Below, piece after piece: positions 28,543 through 36,620 of a stretch of DNA of 64,000 nt. The stretch is taken from assembly GCF_900109115.1 (NCBI RefSeq), contig NZ_FNYV01000002.1, forward strand, positions 310,001 to 374,000, given 5' to 3'. Positions within the stretch are counted from its first letter, which is position 1, and each line of letters starts with the position of its first letter. Under the pieces are notes generated by a model. It was not told the origin of the DNA. It did not search any database and worked only from the letters and a program-made list of their open reading frames with translations. The stretch is from Micromonospora phaseoli (GTDB lineage Bacteria; Actinomycetota; Actinomycetes; Mycobacteriales; Micromonosporaceae). The translations under genes were made by a program, and so were the position numbers.

Positions 28543-29922
28543 ATGCCTGAGGGATCGGACGTGCCGGCCGGCACCGCCCTGAAGTTTTCCGCCGGGCGCG
28601 GGGCCGAACCGGGTACGGTCGTCGACCGACCGCGCCCTCGTGGGGTGCTCGGCGCCTTCTGCGTCACGGAGATCACCAGTTGGGGTGTGCTCTACTACGC
28701 CTTCCCGGTCCTGGCACCGGCGATCCAGGCCGACACCGGGTGGTCGGCGTCGATCACCGCCGCCGCGTTCTCTGCGGCCCTGGTCGTCGCAGCGGTTGCC
28801 GGCATTCCGATGGGGCGGGTCCTGGATCGACGCGGGCCTCGCGCAGCGATGACTGCCGGGTCGGTGCTGGCGAGCCTCGCCACGGTGGGGGTGGCCGCCG
28901 CGCCGAATCTCGCCTGGTTCACCGTGGCCTGGCTGCTGGTCGGGGTGGCCATGTCGGCGGTGCTCTACCAGCCGGCGTTCGTGGCCCTGACCCGCTGGTA
29001 CGGGGGTCGTCACGTCTCCGCCCTGACGACCGTCACCCTGGTGGCCGGGCTCGCCAGCACTGTGTTCGCCCCATTGACCGCCGTCCTGTCGACCCATCTG
29101 AGCTGGCGGGGCGTCTACCTGGTCCTGGCGGTGATCCTGGCCGTGGTCACCATTCCCCTGCACGCCCTGGCCCTGCGGCGTCCCTGGCCGGCCGCGCCGC
29201 CCGCGCCGCCGACCGGTCACCACGCCGGCCATGCCCGCTCGGTGATCCGCAGCCGCCCCTTCCTTCTGCTGGTGGCTGCGTTGACCACCGCGTCGCTGGC
29301 CATGTTTGCCACCATGATCGGTCTCGTTCCCCTGCTCACCGAGCGGGGTGCCACCGCCACCGCCGCCGCCTGGGCACTGGGCCTCGGCGGCGTCGGGCAG
29401 GTCGTCGGGCGTCTCGGGTACGGAATTCTGGTACGCGCGACGAGCGTCCGTACCCGCACGGTCTGGATCCTCGGCGTCGCCGCCGTGACCACCATCGCGC
29501 TGGCGGTGGTGCCTGGACCGGTGTGGCTGCTGGTTGTCATCGCCGTCGTCGCGGGTACCGCCCGAGGGATTGCCACCCTGCTCCAGGCCACCGCGATCAG
29601 TGACCGGTGGGGAACGACCGCCTACGGCACCCTGTCGGGGATCCTCGCCGCCCCGGTGACCGCCGCTTCCGCCCTCGCCCCGTGGGCCGGCGCCGCGCTG
29701 GCCGGCCCACTGGGCGGATACCCGCAGACCTTCGCTGCCCTGGGCGTCGTCGCCGTGCTGGCCATCGTCCTGGCCGCGGGGAGCGTCCCGGGCCCTTCGA
29801 GCCAGCCGGCGACTCGGGCACCGTCGACTGTGCGTTCGCCGTCAGCCGTCAGGCCAGGCACTCCCGGACGGCGGCGGCGAGGCGGTTGGCGCGCTCGTCG
29901 TCCACGCCGCCCATCTGGTTGA
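28543..29922 (+). CDS. MFS efflux transporter, ArsK-like
   Basis: A 459-aa major facilitator with about 12 hydrophobic segments. The N-terminal tail precedes ITSWGVLYYAFPVLAPAIQADTGWSASITAAAFSAAL, a block typical of the ArsK/oxalate-formate-like MFS group; GRVLDRRGPR is the loop 2-3 motif A. Start ATG 28543 has GGAAGGAAAGG upstream. The last about 40 residues are Arg/Pro-rich, lie beyond the final membrane helix and overlap the end of the convergent serine hydrolase gene by 74 bases, so the C-terminus may be a read-through extension. With ArsR and the ArsO-like enzyme it suggests export of arsenite, antimonite or an organoarsenical. Confidence 0.82.
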   Translation: MPEGSDVPAGTALKFSAGRGAEPGTVVDRPRPRGVLGAFCVTEITSWGVLYYAFPVLAPAIQADTGWSASITAAAFSAALVVAAVAGIPMGRVLDRRGPRAAMTAGSVLASLATVGVAAAPNLAWFTVAWLLVGVAMSAVLYQPAFVALTRWYGGRHVSALTTVTLVAGLASTVFAPLTAVLSTHLSWRGVYLVLAVILAVVTIPLHALALRRPWPAAPPAPPTGHHAGHARSVIRSRPFLLLVAALTTASLAMFATMIGLVPLLTERGATATAAAWALGLGGVGQVVGRLGYGILVRATSVRTRTVWILGVAAVTTIALAVVPGPVWLLVVIAVVAGTARGIATLLQATAISDRWGTTAYGTLSGILAAPVTAASALAPWAGAALAGPLGGYPQTFAALGVVAVLAIVLAAGSVPGPSSQPATRAPSTVRSPSAVRPGTPGRRRRGGWRARRPRRPSG

Positions 29923-30994
29923 CCACGTAGCCGAAGCCGACCTGGTGGGTGTCGTCGGCGAAAGCCAGGTGTCCGCCCGCACCGTCGTGACCGAAGCTGC
30001 GTTCACCGACCATCGGCCGCGGCACCGAGTGCACGAGGAATCCGGTGCCCCAGCGGTGACCGGCATCCGGGTCCCCGTACACCTGTTGGCCGGCGGCGCG
30101 GACGGTGACCGCGTCGTCGACGGACGCGGTGCTGAGCAGCCGTGCTCCGTCGACCTCGGAGACGCACGCGGCGTAGAGGCGGGCCAGGCTCTCGGCGGTG
30201 CTGACCGCGCCCGCGCCGGGGATCTCGGCGGCCTGGATGGCCGGGTCGTTGAAGCTGACCAGGCCGTTGTCGTCGGCGGGGAAGGCGAAGGCGCCGCCCA
30301 TGGTGATCCCGCGTTCGGCGACCGGGTGGCCGGCCGGACCAGGCTCGCCGATCGGCGCCAGCATCCAGGCGACCGCGTCGCGCTCGGCGGCCGGCAGACC
30401 GATCCAGGTACGCAGGCCGAGCGGCTCGCCGATGGTACGGGCGAAGTACGCACCGGGCGTCTCACCGGTGATCCGCCGGATAACCTCGCCGATCAGCCAG
30501 CCGTAGGTGATCGGGTGGTAGCTGTGCGCCGTGCCCGGCTGCCACAGTGGAGTCTGAGCCTCGATCGCCTTGATCACCGGATCCCACGCGAGCACCTCCT
30601 CGCGGGTGAACGGCTTGTCCAGCGCGGGCAGGCCGGACTGGTGGGTGAGCAGCCAGCGGACCGGGATCTCCGCCTTGCCGTGCTGGCCGAACTCGGGCCA
30701 GTAGCGGGTGACCGGGGCGTCCAGGTCGAGCCGCCCCTGCTGCACCAGCTGGTACGCGCAGATCGCCATGATCCCCTTGGTGACGGAGAAGACGACCGCG
30801 GGCGAGTCGGCGGTCCAGGGCCGACCCGACCGGGGATCGGCCAGCCCGCCGTACAGGTCGACGACCTTGCGACCGGCCACGTAGACGGCGACTGCGGCGC
30901 CCGCCTCACCCCGGCGGGCGAAGTTGTCACGGAACACGTCGGCGACCCGGCCGAAGCCTTCGTCGGTGTCTCCGTGGATCTGGGTGTCGGTCAA
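29849..30994 (-). CDS. Cytoplasmic SxxK serine hydrolase (class C beta-lactamase/EstB fold)
   Basis: A 381-aa hydrolase without a signal peptide. The catalytic SVTK is Ser70-Lys73, the Tyr motif is SYHPITYGWLIGE (Tyr159), and FGHDGAGG near 350 is the third box, as in EstB-type esterases. The start is TTG at 30994, after AAGGGA; no ATG or GTG fits better, and the gene begins 4 bases past the stop of the CUT1 permease gene. It is therefore the last gene of the sugar ABC operon controlled by the second LacI protein. A role in removing acyl groups from imported sugar is my inference. Confidence 0.85.
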   Translation of the reverse strand: MTDTQIHGDTDEGFGRVADVFRDNFARRGEAGAAVAVYVAGRKVVDLYGGLADPRSGRPWTADSPAVVFSVTKGIMAICAYQLVQQGRLDLDAPVTRYWPEFGQHGKAEIPVRWLLTHQSGLPALDKPFTREEVLAWDPVIKAIEAQTPLWQPGTAHSYHPITYGWLIGEVIRRITGETPGAYFARTIGEPLGLRTWIGLPAAERDAVAWMLAPIGEPGPAGHPVAERGITMGGAFAFPADDNGLVSFNDPAIQAAEIPGAGAVSTAESLARLYAACVSEVDGARLLSTASVDDAVTVRAAGQQVYGDPDAGHRWGTGFLVHSVPRPMVGERSFGHDGAGGHLAFADDTHQVGFGYVVNQMGGVDDERANRLAAAVRECLA

Positions 30995-30998
30995 CTCG

Positions 30999-31826
30999 TC
31001 ATCCCTTCACGGACCCTTGGAGCAGGGCCTTGATGAACTGTCGCTGGAAGATCAGGAACACGATGAGGGTCGGGGTGAGGATGAGCAACGAGCCGGCACA
31101 GAGCAGCACCAGGTCGGTCCCCCACTGACCCTGGAAGGCACCGAGCGCGCCGGCCATCGTCCGTTTGGTCGCGTCGTCCACGAGGACGATGGCGAGCAGG
31201 AACTGGTTCCAGGTCCAGAGGAACAGCAGGATGGTCAGCGAGGCGATGGCCGGCCGGGCGAGCGGCACGTGCACCCGCCAGAACAGCTGCCAGGTGTTGC
31301 TGCCGTCGACCCGCGCCGCCTCGGACAGCTCCCGGGGCACGTTGATGAAGTGGGCACGCATCCAGAAGACCGCGAACGGCATGTAGAGGCCGATCAGCGG
31401 CAGCACGATCGCCCACCGGGTGTTGAGCAGCCCCAGGTCCCGCATCTGGTAGTAGAGCGGGGTGACCACCGCCTCGAAGGGCAGGGTGAGGCCGAGCAGC
31501 AGCAGCCCGAAGGCGAGGTGGCCGCCGGGCACCCGCAGGTGACCGAGGCCGAAGCCGGCCATGGTCGCGATGAGCACGCCGACCGGCACCACCCCGGCCA
31601 CGATCAGGGCGCTCGACTTCAGCAGGGCGCCCATGTTCGCCGCGGTGAAGGCGTCGGCGAAGTTGCCCCACTGTGGATCGGTGGGCCAGGCCAGTCCGGT
31701 GGGTACGGTGCCGCGCGGTTGCAGGGCCGCCGACAGCATGCTGAGGAACGGCAGCAGGGTGACCACGACCAGCGCGATCAGGAAGATGCGTCCGGTCAGC
31801 CGTTCACTGCGGGTGGTCAGGTTCAT
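30999..31826 (-). CDS. CUT1 sugar ABC transporter permease (MalG-like)
   Basis: A 275-aa permease with six hydrophobic segments and the EAA loop VPRELSEAARVDGSNTWQLFWRVHVPLARPA. Ends in the short charged tail usual for MalG-type subunits. ATG 31826 (GGGGGGAG upstream) overlaps the stop of the MalF-like gene (TAATG). No ATPase gene lies nearby, so it must borrow a shared MsiK-type ATPase, as is common in actinomycetes. Confidence 0.92.
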   Translation of the reverse strand: MNLTTRSERLTGRIFLIALVVVTLLPFLSMLSAALQPRGTVPTGLAWPTDPQWGNFADAFTAANMGALLKSSALIVAGVVPVGVLIATMAGFGLGHLRVPGGHLAFGLLLLGLTLPFEAVVTPLYYQMRDLGLLNTRWAIVLPLIGLYMPFAVFWMRAHFINVPRELSEAARVDGSNTWQLFWRVHVPLARPAIASLTILLFLWTWNQFLLAIVLVDDATKRTMAGALGAFQGQWGTDLVLLCAGSLLILTPTLIVFLIFQRQFIKALLQGSVKG

Positions 31827-32794
31827 TACTTCTCCCCCCGGGTCAGCCGCTGGATCGGCAGCACGCACACCAGCACCAGCACCATCAGCACCACGGCCAA
31901 CGCCGAGGCGAGTCCGACCTGGCGCTGCGAGAAGGCGAGCCGGTAGATCTCCAGTCCGGGCACGGTGGTCTGGAGTCCCGGGCCACCGCTGGTCGAGATG
32001 TAGACGATGTCGAAGCTGGCCAGCGCCGCGATGATGGTCACCGTCAGGCAGATCCCGATCTCCTGGCGCAGGCTGGGCAGGGTCACCGCGAAGAATTCAC
32101 GCACCGGGCCGGCGCCGTCGATGCGGGCGGCCTCGTAGAGCGAGGGGTCGATCTTGCTCATCCCGGTGATCAGCAGGATCGTGCAGAGGCCGAGCATCAC
32201 CCAGGTGCCGATGACACCGACCGCCGGCAGCGCGGTGTCGAACTCGCCCAGCCAGGCCCGGGTGACACCGTCCAGACCGACCGCCCGCAGCGCCTGGTTG
32301 ACCAGGCCATTGGTGGAAAACACCCAGCTCCAGGCGATGCCGGCCGCGACGAGCGGGATCACCTGGGGCAGGAACAGCACCGTGCGGACCATCGTGCCGG
32401 CGGGGCCGGTGGTGATCCGCCGGACCAGGCTGGCCACCAGCAGACCGAGGATGACGGGGATGAAGCTGAAGAAGATGATCAAGATGAACGCGTTCGAGAT
32501 GATCTTCAGTAGGTCCCGGTCGGTGAAGACCGTGAGGTAGTTCTCCAGCCCGGCCCAGCGCGCCGCGCCGATGCCGTTCCAGTGGTACATCGAGTACTGC
32601 ACGGTGAGCACGAGCGGACGCAGCACGAAGACGGCGTACATGATCAGGGCGGGCAGCACCCAGAGCCACCCGGTCCACCGGACCGTGCGGCCCCACCGCT
32701 TCCGGTGGGGCCGCACGGGTGACCGGGTGTCCCCCCGGCCGGACCGGAACGCGGTGTCCGGCCCGGCCGGGACGCTGCCAGAGGCAGACGTCAT
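31826..32794 (-). CDS. CUT1 sugar ABC transporter permease (MalF-like)
   Basis: A 322-aa permease with a basic N-terminal tail and six hydrophobic segments; the EAA loop is DPSLYEAARIDGAGPVREFFAVTLPSLRQE. Translationally coupled to the binding protein gene (ATGA at 32791-32794) and to the next permease. Together with the MalG-like protein it forms the import channel. Confidence 0.92.
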   Translation of the reverse strand: MTSASGSVPAGPDTAFRSGRGDTRSPVRPHRKRWGRTVRWTGWLWVLPALIMYAVFVLRPLVLTVQYSMYHWNGIGAARWAGLENYLTVFTDRDLLKIISNAFILIIFFSFIPVILGLLVASLVRRITTGPAGTMVRTVLFLPQVIPLVAAGIAWSWVFSTNGLVNQALRAVGLDGVTRAWLGEFDTALPAVGVIGTWVMLGLCTILLITGMSKIDPSLYEAARIDGAGPVREFFAVTLPSLRQEIGICLTVTIIAALASFDIVYISTSGGPGLQTTVPGLEIYRLAFSQRQVGLASALAVVLMVLVLVCVLPIQRLTRGEK

Positions 32795-34152
32795 CGGGAC
32801 AGTTCCTTCTCGTACTCGGCCTGGACCGCCTTCACGTACCCCTCGGGGGTCTGCTGGCCGGCGATCAGCTTCTGCATCTCCGGCGTGATGGCCGCGGCGA
32901 AGATGCCGCCGGTCGCGTTCGCGGTGAAGTCGACGGCGCCGTTGTCGGCGCCCAGCTGCTGCGAGGCCTTGAGGGTCTCGGCCAGCACCGTGCCCTCGGA
33001 GACGGGCGGCAGCGCCAGGTCGGCCGGCCCACCGGGGTGCGAGCCGCCGACGGTCACCGAGATCTCGCGGGCCTTGTCGTTGGTGTGCAGCCAGTGGAGG
33101 AAGTACGCGGCGGCGTCCGGGTTCTTCGCCTTGGCGCCGACGCCGAAGGTGTTCGGCGCGGACATCGCCACCCGCTTGGCGTCGGGGGTCTCACCCGGGA
33201 AGAGGAAGAACCCGACCTCACCGGCCATGTTCTTGTCCAGGTTCCCCGACTCCCAGTCGCCGTTGAACATGAACAGGCCGTTGCCCTGCTGGAACTCGCC
33301 CATCATCGCGGTGTAGTCGATGGCGTTCGCGTCCTTCGGGAAGTAGCCGGACTCGGCCCACTTCTGGATGGTCTGGGTGGCCTTGAGCGCGGCGGGCGTG
33401 TCGAAGGTCGCGCCCGGCTTCTGGAAGATCCAGTCGGCGATCGGGGTCGGGTCGCCGTACTGGTTCTGCAGCGCCTGGTGCGGGAAGTTGATCCCGGCGG
33501 TGTTCTTGTTGAACTGCATGATCGGCTGCAGGCCGGCGGTCTTGGCCTTGGCCAGCAGCTCCTCGAACTCGGCGATGGTGGCCGGCGGCTGGGCCATGCC
33601 GACCTGCTCGGCCTGCTTCTTGTTGTAGAAGACGCCGGTCACGCTGTAGCCCAGCCCCATGCCGTAGAGCGATCCGCTGCCGCGCACCGCGCCACCGTCG
33701 GCGAGGCGCAGCTGGACCAGGGACGAGGCGGGGAACTTGTCCCAGCCGTACGCGTCGAAGTACGGGTCCAGGTTCTTCAGCAGCCCGTCCTTGACCAGGT
33801 CGACCATGGTGGGCAGCCGGATGACGTCGGGCGCGTTGTCCGAGGCGAGCACCCGGGGCGCGTTCTCCGTGATCACGGTGAACTGGTCCTCGCGGATGTT
33901 GAACGTGACGTTCGGGTGCTGCTTGGTGAACTCGTCCGCCAGCGCCTTGGCCAACGGGAAGCCGGTCTCGGCGTACATTTCCAGGGTGATCGGGTCGCTG
34001 CCGAGTTCCGTGCTGACCGTCGCGTCCGAGTCGTCCGGCGAGGTCTGCTCCGAGCCCGGTGCGCTACAAGCGGTGATGGTCATACCGACGGCCAGTAGTG
34101 GCACCAGCAGTGCCAACCGGCGTCGGGTGAATCTGGTCGAGAACTCCGACAC
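32791..34152 (-). CDS. CUT1 extracellular sugar-binding lipoprotein
   Basis: A 453-aa secreted lipoprotein; lipobox TITAC with Cys29. The mature chain has the family 1 pattern: LAKALADEFTKQHPNVTFNIRE, DNAPDVIRLPTMVDLVKDGLLKNLDPY, GSLYGMGLGYSVTGVFYNKKQAEQVGM, and MMGEFQQGNGLFMFNGDWESGNL. Start is GTG 34152 with AAGGAG upstream; an overlapping ATG is out of frame. It heads the operon SBP-permease-permease-serine hydrolase, and a LacI operator lies 187 bases upstream. Ligand unknown. Confidence 0.92.
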   Translation of the reverse strand: MSEFSTRFTRRRLALLVPLLAVGMTITACSAPGSEQTSPDDSDATVSTELGSDPITLEMYAETGFPLAKALADEFTKQHPNVTFNIREDQFTVITENAPRVLASDNAPDVIRLPTMVDLVKDGLLKNLDPYFDAYGWDKFPASSLVQLRLADGGAVRGSGSLYGMGLGYSVTGVFYNKKQAEQVGMAQPPATIAEFEELLAKAKTAGLQPIMQFNKNTAGINFPHQALQNQYGDPTPIADWIFQKPGATFDTPAALKATQTIQKWAESGYFPKDANAIDYTAMMGEFQQGNGLFMFNGDWESGNLDKNMAGEVGFFLFPGETPDAKRVAMSAPNTFGVGAKAKNPDAAAYFLHWLHTNDKAREISVTVGGSHPGGPADLALPPVSEGTVLAETLKASQQLGADNGAVDFTANATGGIFAAAITPEMQKLIAGQQTPEGYVKAVQAEYEKELSR

Positions 34153-34529
34153 CTCATGCTCCTTGACTCGTCCGCGCGCCTCGCCGGTCGACGGCCTCGC
34201 TCGTGGCGACCACCACGAGCCTCGACCCTCGGCCGCCACGTGTCCCATGTCGCGCGCCCAACCCCGGCTCGCGGCCCGCGGTAACCAATATGACGTCGGA
34301 GGACGCGTCAGCGTCCACCGCAGAGGCGAAACAGCGCCGCTAAACTGATTTAGCAGAGCATGCGCGCGTTGCCGGGGGCTGTCAAGGACGAGTTCGCAAC
34401 GGTCTGGAAACAGACGGTTCACCGACCCGCGCACCCGGCACGGAACACCGCCGATGACCGGGAACGTGGCTCGACGCAGAATGGTGGGACAACGGCGGCG
34501 TCCGACGTACCGCCGTGATCGGAGGACTC
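34153..34529. other. Divergent control region between the CUT1 operon and LacI-2
   Basis: 377 bases without a gene. The palindrome GCTAAACTGATTTAGC (34339-34354) lies in the middle and can repress both directions. Confidence 0.6.
34339..34354. promoter_or_regulatory. Palindromic operator of the second LacI regulon, CUT1 operon
   Basis: GCTAAACTGATTTAGC, symmetric in 12 of 16 positions. It is identical, on the opposite strand, to the site at 22986-23001 in front of the esterase gene. Confidence 0.85.
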
Positions 34530-35555
34530 ATGGGCCGCGACAGAGCGACACTGGCCGACGTGGCACGACGGGCGGGCCTTTCCAAGACCGCCGCGTCGAT
34601 GGTGCTCAACGGGCGTGAGGGCACCCGGCTCTCCGCCGAGGCGCACCAGCGGGTCTTCGCGGCGGCGGAGGAGCTGGGTTACCGGCCCAACGTGGCCGCG
34701 CGCAGCCTGCGTACCCGCAAGACCGCGACCATCGCCTTCGTCTCCGACATCGTCGCCACCACCCGCTTCGCCGGCGGCCTCATCCGGGGCGCGCTGGACG
34801 CATCTCGCGAGCGCGACCACGTCCTGTTGATCACCGAGACGCAGGGCGACGCGGCATTCGAGCAGTACGCCATCGAGGCGATCCTCGACCGCCAGGTCGA
34901 CGGGGTGATCTACGCGGCCATGGCGACCCGCCGCCTGGCGGTGCCGCCGGCCATCCTCGGCGGCCCGGTGGTGCTGCTCAACGCGACCAGTCCGGAGCAG
35001 TTGCCGTGCGTGCTGCCGGACGACGAGCGGGCCGGCGCCATGGTGGCCGAGACCTTGCTCGCTCAGGGGCACCGGGACCGGATCGCGCTGATCGGCCGAA
35101 ACCGGCAGAAGGAGCGCGATCCGGAGATCTCGCTGGCCGCCGAGGCTCGGCTACGGGGCATCCGGGACACCCTCACCGCGGCCGGCGTCTCGCTCTGCGC
35201 CGAGGTCTTCAGCCCGGAGTGGCTCTCGGAGCACGGTTACGCCGCCATGCGTACGCTCCTCGACCGACCGACCCGCCCCAGCGCGGTGATCTGCATGAAC
35301 GACCGGCTCGCCTTCGGCGCCTACCAGGCGCTCGGCGAGGCCGGCCTGACCATTCCCGGCGACATCTCCGTGCTCTCGTTCGACGACGACCCGATCGCCG
35401 GCTGGCTGCGGCCGGGGCTCTCCACCGCCGCGCTGCCGCACGAGCAGATGGGGCGCCGGGCGGTGGAGATCCTGCTCGACGGCGAGGGCAAGGGCCCGTG
35501 GCTGGTGCCGATGCCACTGCGTCGCCGTCGGTCCGTAGCCGCTCCCGCCGACTGA
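34530..35555 (+). CDS. LacI-family regulator of the CUT1/esterase/glycosidase regulon
   Basis: A 341-aa LacI repressor. The HTH is ATLADVARRAGLSKTAASMVLNG (6-28); its recognition helix (Lys19, Thr20, Met24) differs from the first LacI protein, matching its different operator. GYRPNVAARSLRTRKT is the hinge helix; the sensor domain ends in SVLSFDDDPIAGWLRPGLSTAALPHEQMGRRAVEILL. ATG 34530 with GGAGGA upstream is chosen over a GTG five codons earlier. Divergent from the transporter operon and in line with the glycosidase gene 77 bases downstream. Confidence 0.92.
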   Translation: MGRDRATLADVARRAGLSKTAASMVLNGREGTRLSAEAHQRVFAAAEELGYRPNVAARSLRTRKTATIAFVSDIVATTRFAGGLIRGALDASRERDHVLLITETQGDAAFEQYAIEAILDRQVDGVIYAAMATRRLAVPPAILGGPVVLLNATSPEQLPCVLPDDERAGAMVAETLLAQGHRDRIALIGRNRQKERDPEISLAAEARLRGIRDTLTAAGVSLCAEVFSPEWLSEHGYAAMRTLLDRPTRPSAVICMNDRLAFGAYQALGEAGLTIPGDISVLSFDDDPIAGWLRPGLSTAALPHEQMGRRAVEILLDGEGKGPWLVPMPLRRRRSVAAPAD

Positions 35556-35601
35556 GCCCCGGTCGGCCGGCGGGCCGCACAGTCCGTCACCCGACGTCGC
35601 C

Positions 35602-35617
35602 GCTAAACCGATTCACT
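35602..35617. promoter_or_regulatory. Half-conserved LacI-2 operator before the glycosidase gene
   Basis: GCTAAACCGATTCACT keeps the left half-site GCTAAAC and the central GATT of GCTAAACTGATTTAGC, but the right half is degenerate. It lies 16-31 bases before the start codon of the glycosidase gene. Confidence 0.6.
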
Positions 35618-35632
35618 GGTACGTTTCCGGCC

Positions 35633-36568
35633 ATGCTACGACTGCCCGACCACTGGGTGTGGGACAGCTGGTACGCCCAGGACGACGACGGACTCCGGCA
35701 CGCCTTCTTCCTGCGCGCGTCCCGGGCCCTGCTCGACCCGCACCGACGCCACCGGCGCGCCTCGATCGGTCACGCCGTCTCCACCGACCTGCGCAACTGG
35801 CGACTGCTCCCCGACGCGCTCGTACCCGCGGACGCGCCGGCCTGGGACGACCTGGCCACCTGGACCGGCTGCACGGTCCGTGGCCCGGACCGGCGGTGGT
35901 ACCTGTTCTACACCGGGGTCGACCGGGCGCACGACGGGCTGGTCCAGCGCATCGGGCTCGCCGTCTCCGACGATATGGTCAGCTGGCACCGGCACGGCGA
36001 CGGTCCACTCGTGCAGGCCGACCCCACCTGGTACGAGCTGCTCGATCGCGAGATGTGGTACGAGCAGGCCTGGCGCGACCCGTGGGTCTTCCCCGATCCC
36101 GACGGTCACGGCTGGCACATGCTGATCACCGCCCGGGTCAACCACGGAGCCGCCGACGCGCGTGGCGTCCTCGGCCACGCGACCTCTCCCGACCTGCTGA
36201 ACTGGACCGTCGGGCCGCCGCTGTCCGCACCGGCCGGATTCGGACACCTCGAGGTGCCGCAGGTCGCCGTCGTCGACGGCCAACCGCTGCTGCTGTTCTG
36301 CACCAACGCCGTCGCCGCCGGCCGGGAGTCCGGGCAGCGGCTCTGGGTGACGACCGCGCCGAGCCTCCAGGGCCCGTGGGACGTGGCGTCCGCCCGGCCG
36401 GTGGCGCAACCGCACCTGTACGCGCCACGCCTGGTCCCCGACGCCGACGGCTGGTCCCTCATCGGCTTCGTCGAGCACGCCGACGGCGAGTTCGTCGGTG
36501 AACTCAGCGACCCGGTTCCGGTCCGCTACGACCCCACCGCCGGCCTCATCCCCGACATCCAGTCGTGA
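35633..36568 (+). CDS. Cytoplasmic GH32/GH43/GH68-clan five-bladed propeller glycosidase
   Basis: A 311-aa enzyme with no signal peptide. Catalytic positions of the propeller clan are visible: Asp11 in WVWDSWYAQD (nucleophile or base), Asp149 in WRDPWVFPD (the RDP box) and Glu207 in HLEVPQ. It is shorter than typical invertases and lacks their C-terminal beta-sandwich, so it is a single-domain propeller. The ATG at 35633 has no strong RBS. It lies 77 bases after the LacI-2 gene and has its own degenerate operator. Likely acts inside the cell on the sugar brought in by the CUT1 transporter; a fructoside or arabinoside is possible, but the substrate is not readable. Confidence 0.78.
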   Translation: MLRLPDHWVWDSWYAQDDDGLRHAFFLRASRALLDPHRRHRRASIGHAVSTDLRNWRLLPDALVPADAPAWDDLATWTGCTVRGPDRRWYLFYTGVDRAHDGLVQRIGLAVSDDMVSWHRHGDGPLVQADPTWYELLDREMWYEQAWRDPWVFPDPDGHGWHMLITARVNHGAADARGVLGHATSPDLLNWTVGPPLSAPAGFGHLEVPQVAVVDGQPLLLFCTNAVAAGRESGQRLWVTTAPSLQGPWDVASARPVAQPHLYAPRLVPDADGWSLIGFVEHADGEFVGELSDPVPVRYDPTAGLIPDIQS

Positions 36569-36620
36569 TCAAGAAGTTTGCGTCAGATTCGCTCCGCCGG
36601 CCGACGCAAACTTCTTGGTC
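36567..36620. terminator. Bidirectional terminator overlapping the 3' coding end of cysA
   Basis: CAAGAAGTTTGCGTC (36570-36584) and GACGCAAACTTCTTG (36603-36617) are perfect 15-bp complements with an 18-nt loop; two more pairs and a wobble extend the stem. The two convergent stop codons abut at 36568/36569, so the hairpin lies wholly within the last 17 codons of cysA. Confidence 0.85.

Noticed and set aside
36603..36617. Repeat of the AAGTTTGCGTC block as a possible attachment site
   Set aside because: It is inverted, not direct, and no integrase or tRNA gene is near; a terminator explains it.
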